The notes below the pieces were generated by a model. The model was not told the DNA's origin and did no database searches. It saw nothing but the letters and a program-made list of their open reading frames with translations. Of a stretch of 36,327 nt of DNA, positions 1 through 8,219 are shown in pieces. The DNA comes from an uncultured Bacteroidota bacterium (GTDB lineage: Bacteria; Bacteroidota; Bacteroidia; Chitinophagales; Saprospiraceae). A program made the translations under genes and the position numbers. Positions within the stretch are counted from its first letter, which is position 1. Every line of letters begins with the position of its first letter. The stretch spans positions 1-36,327 of the forward strand of contig CALMSX010000101.1 in NCBI GenBank assembly GCA_937872515.1, in the 5' to 3' direction.

Positions 1-278
1 AATGTCAAATGACGAATTACGGGTTTCAATGTCGAATGTCAAATGACGAATTACGAGTCTCAATGTCGAATTAAAAATCACAAATTACGGGATCTATTTC
101 GAACTGAGAATTAAGTTTCAATTCGTAATTGGATTTGACATTCGTAATTCGTAATTGGATTCATAATTCGTAATTGCCATCGTAATTCGACATTCGTAAT
201 TCGACATTCGTAATTCGACATTCCTAATTCGACATTCGTAATTCGACATTCGTAATTCGACATTCGTAATTGAACATA
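1..278. repeat. Intergenic AATTCG-type repeat array with a 14-bp tandem core
   Basis: Positions 181-278 are seven consecutive 14-bp units of CGTAATTCGACATT, with one substitution in the fourth and changes in the last. The left part (about 1-110) carries the same words in the opposite orientation (AATGTCGAATTA, GACGAATTACG), so the block can fold back on itself. Related words recur at 18238-18350 and 20281-20455. No coding signal is seen. The array ends exactly at the stop codon of the lipoprotein gene on the minus strand. Confidence 0.85.
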
Positions 279-656
279 CTATTTCGCCTTCAACACCAGC
301 TGATCTACTGCCGGTTTTTCTACTACATATTGTCGGGTCGACAAGCCATGGTAATTATCAACGGTGAGCTCAATTACATCTGACGAGATCCAGCGGTAGG
401 TGCCATTAAAATTTTCAGTCAGACAGTCAATGCCAATGCAGATGCCACTTTCACTACGGTCGATGTATTGGCCATTGTCAAAAAATACAAGGCCGTAGTC
501 AAATTCACCAAATCTTGAGGTGGAAGTATATTGGGCCTGAACCAGGTTTTTACCTGTTTGCAGCCACTGGCCTTTGATGTCCAATTGTGTTGTTGACTGC
601 TCGTCTTTGGTGCAGCCAATTAACAGAAAGAGGATAGAAATGATTAGAAATCGCAT
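279..656 (-). CDS. Small lipoprotein of unknown function
   Basis: The preferred start is the ATG at 656, which gives a 125-residue protein. A longer reading to 725 would add 23 residues without signal-peptide character. From 656 the N-terminus (MRFLIISILFLLIGCTKDE) is a typical lipoprotein signal with the lipobox Cys at residue 15, so the product should be lipid-anchored in the envelope. The mature part is short and rich in Trp, Tyr and Gly (for example QGQWLQT-like and GTYRWIS stretches), resembling the small beta-rich lipocalin-like lipoproteins common in Bacteroidota. That comparison is only a general impression. It lies 65 bp downstream of the acyltransferase gene on the same strand and may be co-transcribed with it. 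No specific function can be assigned. Confidence 0.7.
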   Translation of the reverse strand: MRFLIISILFLLIGCTKDEQSTTQLDIKGQWLQTGKNLVQAQYTSTSRFGEFDYGLVFFDNGQYIDRSESGICIGIDCLTENFNGTYRWISSDVIELTVDNYHGLSTRQYVVEKPAVDQLVLKAK

Positions 657-721
657 TTTGCAAATATAGGGTAGAAACAAAGGTCGGCGCTTAAAATCAG
701 CCATCATTTGTCGGCTGGCCG

Positions 722-1876
722 TCAATGCTTATCCTGATAGACGACCATCTTGTTTTGTTCCCAAAAGAAAATGGCGGCAATTCCACTGATCCATAATATC
801 AGCCACCACCAAAGTACCATACACCAGCAAAACCCAAAAAATAGGATCAATGAGGTCAGCAGAATGTAAATCACCGAAAAGCCGGCGGATGCTGATGCCT
901 GTAATGATGCTACAAATTCTCTTTGTTTGACCTTTGATTTGGCGAGGCCGAAACCCGCAGCTACGGGTAAAAACCAAGCTATCATGCCCACCAGGGCAAG
1001 GGGCAGTGCCAACCAGTACCAAAGGTGACTTCTAAACGCCAATACGGGTGATACCCTTAAAGCATCCGGTACGCTGACATTTTTGGGTTGGGTGCTGTTG
1101 AGTTTTTTTTCTATTTCTTTCAGGTAGGAAAATAAGCCCCCTCCTTTCACAATTCTGGGCAAAAACTGGGACTTACCCGGCTTGTTGTACATCATCCACG
1201 CCTGTTTTAATGAGGCTTCTTCTTCTCTGTCTTCCAGGTGGATCATGTTTTCTTTTACTCTGTCATAGGCATACTGGTTGAGTTCTTCCATCTTTTCTTT
1301 GGCATCTCTGGCATTGGAGGTGTAAAAGGATTTTACGGAAAATGCCTTTCCTACACTCAACACTACCTCATTGCCGGGAAGGGTGCTGGCGCTAAAGGTA
1401 ACACCTACCGGCAGTATGTGTAAATCGAGATCGGGACTCCCATCGAGGGTTTGAAATGCCATCCTTGCCATGCCTTTCTGAAAAGGTCGGAGGTACTGAT
1501 CCGCGCTGGTGCTGCCTTCCGCAAATATAATGATGGCCTTGTTCTGGCGGAGGACTTCTATGGTTTTGGCAATGGTTTTCTGGTTATTCCTAAGCCCGGC
1601 AAAGCCATCCCGAAAGCGATAGATGGGAACCTGGTTGGTTCCTACCAGAAGATGTTTGAGCCAGGGTTTTTCAAAAAGATCACCCCGCACCAAAAAATGG
1701 AGGTCGATCGGAAAGGTACAAGCCATGATAATGGGCTCCAAAAACCCGGACGGGTGGTTGGAAACGATGAGCAAGGGCTTATCTTTGGGAATGGTGTCCA
1801 GGCCATAAACATGAATTTTGCGGTAATACACCCTGATGATGATGTTGGCAAAATAATATATAATTCGGTACACCAT
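722..1876 (-). CDS. PlsC-type lysophospholipid/glycerol-phosphate acyltransferase, membrane protein
   Basis: The 384-residue protein carries the acyltransferase motif I as NHPSGFLEP (His41, Glu47). This is the H-x5-acid spacing of glycerol-3-phosphate/DHAP-type acyltransferases, with Glu in place of the common Asp. Motif III is FAEGSTS (residues 118-124), and a motif II-like GTNQVPIYRF lies near residues 79-88. Two hydrophobic segments follow in the C-terminal third (from about residue 290), before a charged tail. The predicted role is acyl transfer to a lysophosphatidate or glycerol phosphate at the inner membrane; the exact acceptor cannot be read from the sequence. It is divergent from miaA. 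The H-x5-E acidic residue is a mild deviation to check. Confidence 0.85.
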   Translation of the reverse strand: MVYRIIYYFANIIIRVYYRKIHVYGLDTIPKDKPLLIVSNHPSGFLEPIIMACTFPIDLHFLVRGDLFEKPWLKHLLVGTNQVPIYRFRDGFAGLRNNQKTIAKTIEVLRQNKAIIIFAEGSTSADQYLRPFQKGMARMAFQTLDGSPDLDLHILPVGVTFSASTLPGNEVVLSVGKAFSVKSFYTSNARDAKEKMEELNQYAYDRVKENMIHLEDREEEASLKQAWMMYNKPGKSQFLPRIVKGGGLFSYLKEIEKKLNSTQPKNVSVPDALRVSPVLAFRSHLWYWLALPLALVGMIAWFLPVAAGFGLAKSKVKQREFVASLQASASAGFSVIYILLTSLILFFGFCWCMVLWWWLILWISGIAAIFFWEQNKMVVYQDKH

Positions 1877-1959
1877 GGTTTAATGTTCAAAAAGCAAATT
1901 AAATTTGCCAAAAAGCAGCTCAAATTACAAAATATTATTTCTTCACCACTCTTTGACCG

Positions 1960-2838
1960 TTGGACAAAAGTAAAAAATTAATCGTAATCGGCGGGCCAAC
2001 CGCTTCAGGAAAAACTGATTTGGCAGTAAGGCTTGCTAAAAATCTGAATACTGCGGTGTTTTCAGCTGATTCGCGTCAGATCTACCACGAACTCAACATC
2101 GGAGTGGCCCGACCCACAGCCGAAGAGATGCAGGGCATTGTCCACCATTTTATCGACCATGTTTCCATCAAAGAAGACTACAGTGTGGGTAGGTATGAAA
2201 AAGAGGTGATAAAAGCGCTCGACCACCATTTTGCTGACCACGATACTGCCATCCTGGTAGGCGGCACCGGTCTCTACCTGCGGGCCATTACCCATGGCAT
2301 CGACCCTTTTCCCGATATACCTGCGGAAATTAATAAAGAGTTGGAAAATGAACTTTTGGAGCAAGGCCTGCCAAAGCTGGTTGAAGAGCTCAAGATAAAG
2401 GACCCCGTCAGCCACAACACACTTGATCTGCAAAATTCCAGGAGGGTATTGCGTGCCCTGGCCATCATTCGCACTACAGGTCAGCCTTTTTCGCAATTTA
2501 AAACAGGTACTACACAAAAAAGGCCGTTTGAAATGGACTACCACTACCTGGAACCGGAAAGAGCCCAGCTTTACCAAAAAATTGACAGTCGGGTAGATCT
2601 TATGATGGGCAGGGGCTTATTGGCTGAAGCGGAAAACCTGGCATCCCTTCGCCCGCTTAAAGCCCTCGACACCGTGGGATACAGAGAATTGTTTGATTAT
2701 TTTGACGGCCTGTTTTCCCTGGATGAGGCTGTGGACAAGATCAAACAACACAGTCGCAACTACGCCAAAAGGCAGATGACCTGGTTTAGGAAATACAATA
2801 AGGAGATGAAAAGCCTGGCTGTAGCCACCTACTTTTAG
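1960..2838 (+). CDS. miaA: tRNA dimethylallyltransferase MiaA
   Basis: The 292-residue product transfers a dimethylallyl group to N6 of A37 in tRNAs reading UNN codons. It opens with the P-loop GGPTASGKTDLA (near residues 10-21). It continues with the conserved DSRQIY segment, VGGTGLYLRA, and the C-terminal DTVGYRE and RNYAKRQMTWFR motifs expected of MiaA. The length fits the family. The start is TTG at 1960: an in-frame TGA lies just upstream at 1954, and no ATG occurs before the P-loop, so TTG is the only plausible start. The gene is divergent from the acyltransferase gene and is followed 57 bp later by tyrS, which has its own promoter. Confidence 0.96.
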   Translation: MDKSKKLIVIGGPTASGKTDLAVRLAKNLNTAVFSADSRQIYHELNIGVARPTAEEMQGIVHHFIDHVSIKEDYSVGRYEKEVIKALDHHFADHDTAILVGGTGLYLRAITHGIDPFPDIPAEINKELENELLEQGLPKLVEELKIKDPVSHNTLDLQNSRRVLRALAIIRTTGQPFSQFKTGTTQKRPFEMDYHYLEPERAQLYQKIDSRVDLMMGRGLLAEAENLASLRPLKALDTVGYRELFDYFDGLFSLDEAVDKIKQHSRNYAKRQMTWFRKYNKEMKSLAVATYF

Positions 2839-2869
2839 GTCTAAGCTTTTCTGCATGGTCATAAAATCC

Positions 2870-2877
2870 TACCTTTG
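2870..2877 (+). promoter_or_regulatory. Bacteroidota -7 promoter element for tyrS
   Basis: TACCTTTG matches the TAnnTTTG -7 consensus of Bacteroidota and lies 18 bp before the tyrS ATG at 2896. It argues against the alternative TTG start at 2875, which would sit inside the promoter. Confidence 0.7.
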
Positions 2878-2895
2878 CACAAAAATTTAGAGAAG

Positions 2896-4173
2896 ATGAA
2901 TTTTGTGGAAGAACTGAAGTGGAGAGGCATGTTGCACGATATGACGCCCGGTGCCGATGATTTGCTGGAGAGCGGTAAAATCACCGGTTACATTGGCTTT
3001 GATCCTACGGCCCCATCTATGACCATTGGCAACTTTGTCCAGCTGCAGCTCCTCAAACTATTTCAACTCAGCGGCCACCAACCCATTGTCCTTATGGGTG
3101 GGGCCACCGGCCGGATTGGCGACCCCTCCTTTAAAGACAAGGAGCGAGAACTCAAAACCGAAGACGAGCTGGACACCAACCTCCGCTTTCAGCTGGAGCA
3201 GGTTAAAAAGTTTCTCGATTTCGACGGACCCAATGCCGCCATTGTAGTCAACAACTACGATTTTTACAAAGACATGAATGTACTGGCCTTCCTACGCGAT
3301 GTGGGCAAGACCCTAACGGTCAACTACATGATGTCAAAAGACAGCGTGAAAAACAGGTTGGAAACCGGTCTTTCTTTTACCGAATTCAGCTACCAACTGC
3401 TCCAGGCTTACGACTTTTTGGTCTTGTACCAAAAGTACGGCTGTCGTATCCAGATGGGTGGTAGCGATCAGTGGGGCAACATCACCTCCGGTACCGAATT
3501 TATCAGGCGCCACCTCGAAGATGGCAAGGCCTTTGCCGTCACTACCCCGCTCCTCACCAAGGCCGACGGCAAAAAATTTGGCAAGAGTGAAGAAGGCAAT
3601 ATCTGGCTCGACCCCAATCGCACCTCTGCCTATAAATTTTACCAGTTTTGGATCAACGCAGATGATGCTGACATCAGCAAATACCTTCGCTACTTTACCC
3701 TAAAGAGCAAGCAGGAAGTCATCGACATGGAAGATACACACAAAGAGAATCCCCGCATGCTCAAACAACTGCTGGCCGAAGAATTGACCGCCCGCGTCCA
3801 TTCACCAGAAGACCTGGCATCTGTACAAAAAGTAACCGAGCTGCTCTTTGGCAAGACCTATGACAGTCCGGAGGCCCTACAACAATTTAGCCCAGCCCAA
3901 CTCGAAATGGTCAAAGGCGAAATCACCTACAAAGAAATCCCATCTTCTTTGCTCGGTGAAAACATTTCTGTCATCGACCTCATCAGCGAACACACCGGCA
4001 TCGTAGCCTCCAAAAGTGAGGCAAGAAAGGCCATTCAGAATAAAGCCGTAAGCATCAACAAACAAAAGATTGAAGTAATCGAGCATACGATATCTGCCAA
4101 CAACCTCCTGCATGGCCAATACCTGATGGTTGAAAATGGAAAGAAAAATAAGTTTTTGGTAGGGGTAATTTGA
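2896..4173 (+). CDS. tyrS: Tyrosyl-tRNA synthetase
   Basis: This class Ic aminoacyl-tRNA synthetase charges tRNA-Tyr. From the ATG at 2896 the protein is 425 residues, a normal length. The HIGH-type signature appears as PSMTIGN (about residues 40-46). The tyrosine/tRNA recognition segments YQLLQAYDF and QMGGSDQWGNI follow, and the KMSKS loop is KFGKS (residues 227-231). An S4-type RNA-binding domain occupies the C-terminus (SKSEARKAIQNKAVSIN and after). An earlier in-frame TTG at 2875 falls within the predicted -7 element and is rejected. It is probably transcribed alone, because a hairpin follows the gene. Confidence 0.97.
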   Translation: MNFVEELKWRGMLHDMTPGADDLLESGKITGYIGFDPTAPSMTIGNFVQLQLLKLFQLSGHQPIVLMGGATGRIGDPSFKDKERELKTEDELDTNLRFQLEQVKKFLDFDGPNAAIVVNNYDFYKDMNVLAFLRDVGKTLTVNYMMSKDSVKNRLETGLSFTEFSYQLLQAYDFLVLYQKYGCRIQMGGSDQWGNITSGTEFIRRHLEDGKAFAVTTPLLTKADGKKFGKSEEGNIWLDPNRTSAYKFYQFWINADDADISKYLRYFTLKSKQEVIDMEDTHKENPRMLKQLLAEELTARVHSPEDLASVQKVTELLFGKTYDSPEALQQFSPAQLEMVKGEITYKEIPSSLLGENISVIDLISEHTGIVASKSEARKAIQNKAVSINKQKIEVIEHTISANNLLHGQYLMVENGKKNKFLVGVI

Positions 4174-4176
4174 GGC

Positions 4177-4250
4177 ATATGTTCATATATTCACATGGTG
4201 TTCCTACACCAGTGAACTGTTGTAGGAACTATGTTCATATATTTTTTTTT
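4177..4250. repeat. TATGTTCATAT direct repeats flanking a hairpin; possible tyrS terminator
   Basis: A 9-bp perfect stem, GTTCCTACA (4200-4208) with TGTAGGAAC (4221-4229), is bracketed by two copies of TATGTTCATATATT (about 4179-4192 and 4230-4243). A T-rich run ends the unit (4242-4250). It sits just after the tyrS stop, so it may act as a terminator, though the T-run is displaced 12 nt from the stem. The same arrangement recurs at 9800-9850. Confidence 0.7.
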
Positions 4251-4300
4251 ATAACACATACTCTTGATATATTAACAAATAATTTGAGTATAATTCTATT

Positions 4301-6523
4301 TTAAGGATTGTTGTGATTGAATACAAAATCCACATATTCATGATTGGTTTGCATTTTTGTTTCCAATTTTTGTTTTTCCTCTAAGAATTGAATAAATTCC
4401 ATAGCTTTAATAATATCAGAATTTTGTTTCAAAATTTTGTAAGCATCCTCATAAGAAACCGTTTTTGGTATAAAATTATTCATGATAGTAAAGGTGTCCC
4501 TGCCACTATTATCTTTAGTCAATGAAATTATCATATTTTCCAAAAAAGAAATTGGTTTCTTTTCAAAAACATCAATAAGAATATTGTCAAGTTCTTGATT
4601 TATAGCGGCACCGCTTGGGGTCCCAATTAAATCATTTCGCCCCATTATAAAATAAATTTCATTTAAAATCGAACTTAAAGCCTTATCAGAATAAACCTCA
4701 AATCCATCTGTGTATTTCCTTAATAAAACTGCAATTTCCATCAAGTCAAATTTACTATCTAGATTGAAGTATTCAATCTTATAAATAATCTTTTCTGGGC
4801 CACTCTTTACAAAATAGTCTCCAATTATTTTATTCCTTAACGCGTGATTAATTAGTGGTCTATATATCAATCCTTTTGAACCAGTATACTTTTCATAGGC
4901 ATCAACTATCAATTCCAAAATCTCTTCTGATAAAGTTACTCTTTCTTGACTTATTACTATATCAATCTTATTAAAAATGTCAAAGCCGTAACCACCCATA
5001 ATCAATTCAAAAAGCGCTTCTTTATTGCAATCGCTCAGAATATTGAATATTTCTCTTTGGGATATTTGATTATCGTCCGGAATATATCTAAAGTAGTTAC
5101 TAAAATAAAGAGGTTCAGTAATTTTAAATTTTCCGGAAATGCTTGATATTTTTAGATGATTTGCTATCGTGCTTGACAATGGTACATTTGAAAGACCAGA
5201 TTTTACATGTCCTTCTAATAGTGAATAATTATTTGATAGTTCTATATATACTTCAGGATGCAAATTTCTTATTATTTCAAGTTGAAGTAATGTAAAACTG
5301 TCTGTGTCATGCTTAAGTATTGAATAAATAAATTTATAATTACTAATTATATTGTCCGCCGTGCGTAAATTATCAACCTTTTTTAAAAAGAAATCTCCAA
5401 CAATCCGCCAGAATAATTTATATGATTCATTAACATTGTCAGAAAGTAATAAAATTTTCACCTCTTTTTGAAACTTATCTTTAAAATAACCTTGAATATC
5501 TTTCACAACTGGTACATGAATTCTTATTTGAAAGAATTTATCTAAGTACTTGCTTTCATTTTTTTCAATTCCTAAACTATTTAAGACATGTATATCATCA
5601 AAACCAACAATAAAATGTACATTAGGGTAATTTAGAGTATTCCTAATAACCCTCATCACTGATTCCATTTCACGATTTTCTAAGCGATCAAGATCGTCCA
5701 ATAGTATAAATAGCTTTTTTTCTTTTAACTCTTGTTTAATTGAAGTATGAATTTCTTTTTCAGTTTTCTTAAATGTTCTTAAAATTCCGAAAGAAATAGT
5801 TTTGAAAATTGAGCTTTCATTATCGGCGTTCAAAAGATGGATTAATTCAGAAAAATATTCCTCTAAGGCTCCAGTAGAATTGTTTTTAACTGCTTTTAGT
5901 AACTCAATTTCAATTGATTGAATGTTTTCAAAACTCCAGGGAGCAAATTCTACTACAATGATATTGTCTTTGCCTTCAAGTTCTTCCTTAACATACCTTA
6001 ACAAATATGACTTACCAGAACCCCACTCGCCAAGGAGTGCGACGTTGAATGCTTCCTGGTTTTTAATTTTTGCCAAATGGTCGACCAATTTCTTAACAAA
6101 TTCCTTTCTGCCTAAGTTATCCTCCAATATCACCTCAGTAGATGTCTTATTGTGAGAATAGTCAATCCAATATTTAAAAATATATAATAAAAATAGACTG
6201 CCAAAGATCAAGAGCGGGGTAATTTTACTAGTATCCATGGCGTAAAATGAATAAAATCTATAGCTCCAAATGAACAAGACTGCAGTAAACACCAAAATAA
6301 ACTCCAAATGTCTTTTGCCATAGTGCCTCATCGCTAATGACACAAGGCATGCAAACACAAAAATGAAAAGTGATATTTCAATTAATAAATTATCAAGAAA
6401 AAAATAACTATATTTCGAAAGGAAAAAATTAAAAACTGAGACAAGAATTAAATCTTGAACGCCAAAACCTATTAATCCAATAATAGGCAATATTATTAAA
6501 TAAGATAAGGTATTTTTTTTCAT
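4301..6523 (-). CDS. Membrane-anchored KAP-family P-loop NTPase
   Basis: The 740-residue protein starts with about four hydrophobic segments (roughly residues 5-35, 43-66, 73-93 and 101-120). A KAP-type P-loop domain follows: Walker A GEWGSGKS (165-172), the KAP-typical FAPWSFEN (193-200) and Walker B LFILLDDLDRLE (271-282). KYLDKFFQIRIHVP (325-338) resembles the conserved segment after the nucleotide-binding core. The C-terminal 350 residues show no recognised motif. KAP NTPases are sporadic, membrane-associated STAND-like ATPases; some bacterial members are linked to phage defence, but nothing here shows that directly. The gene is visibly more AT-rich than its neighbours, is single, and is bounded by hairpin repeats on both sides, which suggests horizontal acquisition. 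A TATATTCG box (6542-6549, minus strand) is a one-mismatch -7 candidate. Confidence 0.85.
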   Translation of the reverse strand: MKKNTLSYLIILPIIGLIGFGVQDLILVSVFNFFLSKYSYFFLDNLLIEISLFIFVFACLVSLAMRHYGKRHLEFILVFTAVLFIWSYRFYSFYAMDTSKITPLLIFGSLFLLYIFKYWIDYSHNKTSTEVILEDNLGRKEFVKKLVDHLAKIKNQEAFNVALLGEWGSGKSYLLRYVKEELEGKDNIIVVEFAPWSFENIQSIEIELLKAVKNNSTGALEEYFSELIHLLNADNESSIFKTISFGILRTFKKTEKEIHTSIKQELKEKKLFILLDDLDRLENREMESVMRVIRNTLNYPNVHFIVGFDDIHVLNSLGIEKNESKYLDKFFQIRIHVPVVKDIQGYFKDKFQKEVKILLLSDNVNESYKLFWRIVGDFFLKKVDNLRTADNIISNYKFIYSILKHDTDSFTLLQLEIIRNLHPEVYIELSNNYSLLEGHVKSGLSNVPLSSTIANHLKISSISGKFKITEPLYFSNYFRYIPDDNQISQREIFNILSDCNKEALFELIMGGYGFDIFNKIDIVISQERVTLSEEILELIVDAYEKYTGSKGLIYRPLINHALRNKIIGDYFVKSGPEKIIYKIEYFNLDSKFDLMEIAVLLRKYTDGFEVYSDKALSSILNEIYFIMGRNDLIGTPSGAAINQELDNILIDVFEKKPISFLENMIISLTKDNSGRDTFTIMNNFIPKTVSYEDAYKILKQNSDIIKAMEFIQFLEEKQKLETKMQTNHEYVDFVFNHNNP

Positions 6524-6590
6524 AATGCGATATTAACATTACGAATATACTAATTTCTACCTACCATTCCTTTGTGAAAGAATATATTTA

Positions 6591-6700
6591 GAACATTTAG
6601 CCTCCCAACGGGAGGCGCGAACATTTAGCCGACCACCGGGAGGCGTGAACATTTAGCCGACCGAAGGGAGGCAAACCATTTAGCCGACCAACGGTCGGCT
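6591..6700. repeat. Tandem 28-bp GAACATTTAGCC hairpin repeats
   Basis: Four units of about 28 bp start near 6591, 6619, 6647 and 6673. Each has a CATTTAG lead followed by a short G/C-rich inverted repeat. The last unit forms the perfect 8-bp stem AGCCGACC/GGTCGGCT (6682-6689/6693-6700), which overlaps the stop codon of the downstream TlpA-like gene on the minus strand and could end its transcription. A related CATTTAG family recurs at 28557-28719. Confidence 0.8.
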
Positions 6701-8129
6701 ACCCCTTGTTCTTCTTGGCTTTCTCTTCGTCGATTTTAATGATTTCGTTCATCACATTGCCCAGTTCTTCGGAGGGAAGGTCCTTAAAGAGGATTTCCTT
6801 TTTCTCATCGAGGATGAAAATTTTGGGCGTGGTCTGGAAATGTACGATTTGGCGGTAACGCTGGTACTGATCGCCGGTGTTGATGAGGCTTTCCATGTTT
6901 TTTTCCTTCACCCCTTCCCAGCAGGTATTGGCTTTGTCGCCCCCTTTGGTACAAACGGTGATGGTGGTGAGGCCTTTATCCTTAAACTCTGCGGCGTACT
7001 TGATGATGTCGGGCATCGATTTTTTGCAGTGACCGCAGTCGGGAGCCCAGAATATGAGCAGGGTATATTTTGATTTTACATTGTGTAAAACCACCGGCGT
7101 ATTGTCTTCTTTGTAAGTGGTGATGTTGGGGAAGATCTCACCAATGAGGATGTTGCGAAGGTGGTCTGCACTCTCCAGGATTTTTTTGAGGTTTTCTTCC
7201 TTCACCCAGGTTGCTTTTCCTTTGGCGTAATAGTTGTCTGAAAGGAAAACAAAAATTTTGTCCATGCCTATGATTTTGCTATTCGCGTATTCATTGAGGA
7301 AGTGCGAAAGGTAGTATTTCTGGGCATCTGGATTCTTTTCCAGCTTGGTCAGGATTTCCTTAACAGAAATGATAAGACTGTCCGGATTCTGAACCGTTAG
7401 TTTTTTTACGTAGTAATCGATCTTTTGGTGGATGTATGGTGTGCGAATCAGCGCCGGAAATACCCAGTCCATATAATCCCAGTAATGCTCTTTGTAATAA
7501 CGGTAGCGCTTGAGTTGGGTCTCTTCTTCGGGTCCTTCAAATTCAGGGATGGTTACTTCAAAATTGGAGTAGATCAGGTTGGCGGTATATGTGCCTTTGT
7601 GGTCTTTTACAAATTTTTCCTGATAGGCTTTCACGTCGGTATCAATTTTATCCAGCTTAGCCTTTAAACTGGGATCATCCTTGTCCTTTTCTTTTAACTT
7701 GGTAAGACTGTCGCGCAGTGGGGTTGCGGCATCTCTCATGGATTTGATGTAGTCCATGTAGTCGTAAAACCGTTTGTTTTCCGGTGAGTTTTTGAAGGTC
7801 AGTTTGGCGGTATCTGCCTTTTTGAATTTGACATCAAATTTGTTATCATCACCCGAAACGATAAACTGTACAAAGGTGTTATCGGGTTTCAAAAGGGCTA
7901 TGTACATGCCGTCATCGAGTTTGTCATCGCCCTTAAACGTAAATTCTCCCGGCTTGGTGGCGTAAACAGTGTCTTTCACCAGCTGTTTTTCACCATAATA
8001 ATATCCAATGATCAGGGTGTCATTGGTGTAATCATCGATCTTAAAGTTGATGTGGTATTGACCGGTCAGGGTGGGTACAAAAAATACCAGGCCCACCAAA
8101 GTACTCCATAAGTTGTTTTTCACTTTCAT
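6699..8129 (-). CDS. Exported TlpA/AhpC-like thioredoxin-fold protein with DUF4369/DUF5106-type N-terminus
   Basis: The 476-residue protein has a signal peptide (hydrophobic residues about 7-22). A beta-rich N-terminal region follows (KDTVYATKPGEFTFKG style, typical of DUF4369), then a long charged helical middle (about 110-320, DUF5106-like). The C-terminal thioredoxin fold has the redox motif CGHC at residues 365-368 and the cis-proline stretch TTPKIFIL. It is predicted to be a periplasmic thiol:disulfide oxidoreductase or thiol-dependent reductase of the Bacteroidota TlpA type. The partner is unknown. It is transcribed toward the KAP gene but is separated from it by the hairpin repeat array. 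Confidence 0.85.
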   Translation of the reverse strand: MKVKNNLWSTLVGLVFFVPTLTGQYHINFKIDDYTNDTLIIGYYYGEKQLVKDTVYATKPGEFTFKGDDKLDDGMYIALLKPDNTFVQFIVSGDDNKFDVKFKKADTAKLTFKNSPENKRFYDYMDYIKSMRDAATPLRDSLTKLKEKDKDDPSLKAKLDKIDTDVKAYQEKFVKDHKGTYTANLIYSNFEVTIPEFEGPEEETQLKRYRYYKEHYWDYMDWVFPALIRTPYIHQKIDYYVKKLTVQNPDSLIISVKEILTKLEKNPDAQKYYLSHFLNEYANSKIIGMDKIFVFLSDNYYAKGKATWVKEENLKKILESADHLRNILIGEIFPNITTYKEDNTPVVLHNVKSKYTLLIFWAPDCGHCKKSMPDIIKYAAEFKDKGLTTITVCTKGGDKANTCWEGVKEKNMESLINTGDQYQRYRQIVHFQTTPKIFILDEKKEILFKDLPSEELGNVMNEIIKIDEEKAKKNKG

Positions 8130-8219
8130 AATTTTACCTCAATCTAGACTCTAAATTAGACAAAAATGTTTCCATGGCCTCCCATGTATAACTTTTTTTA
8201 ATAATATTTTAACAGTTGG

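Noticed and set aside
181..278. CRISPR array
   Set aside because: The 14-bp units are directly adjacent with no unique spacers, and no cas genes are near.
1451..1981. 176-residue plus-strand ORF over the acyltransferase gene
   Set aside because: It is a shadow of the acyltransferase gene, whose motifs on the minus strand are clear.
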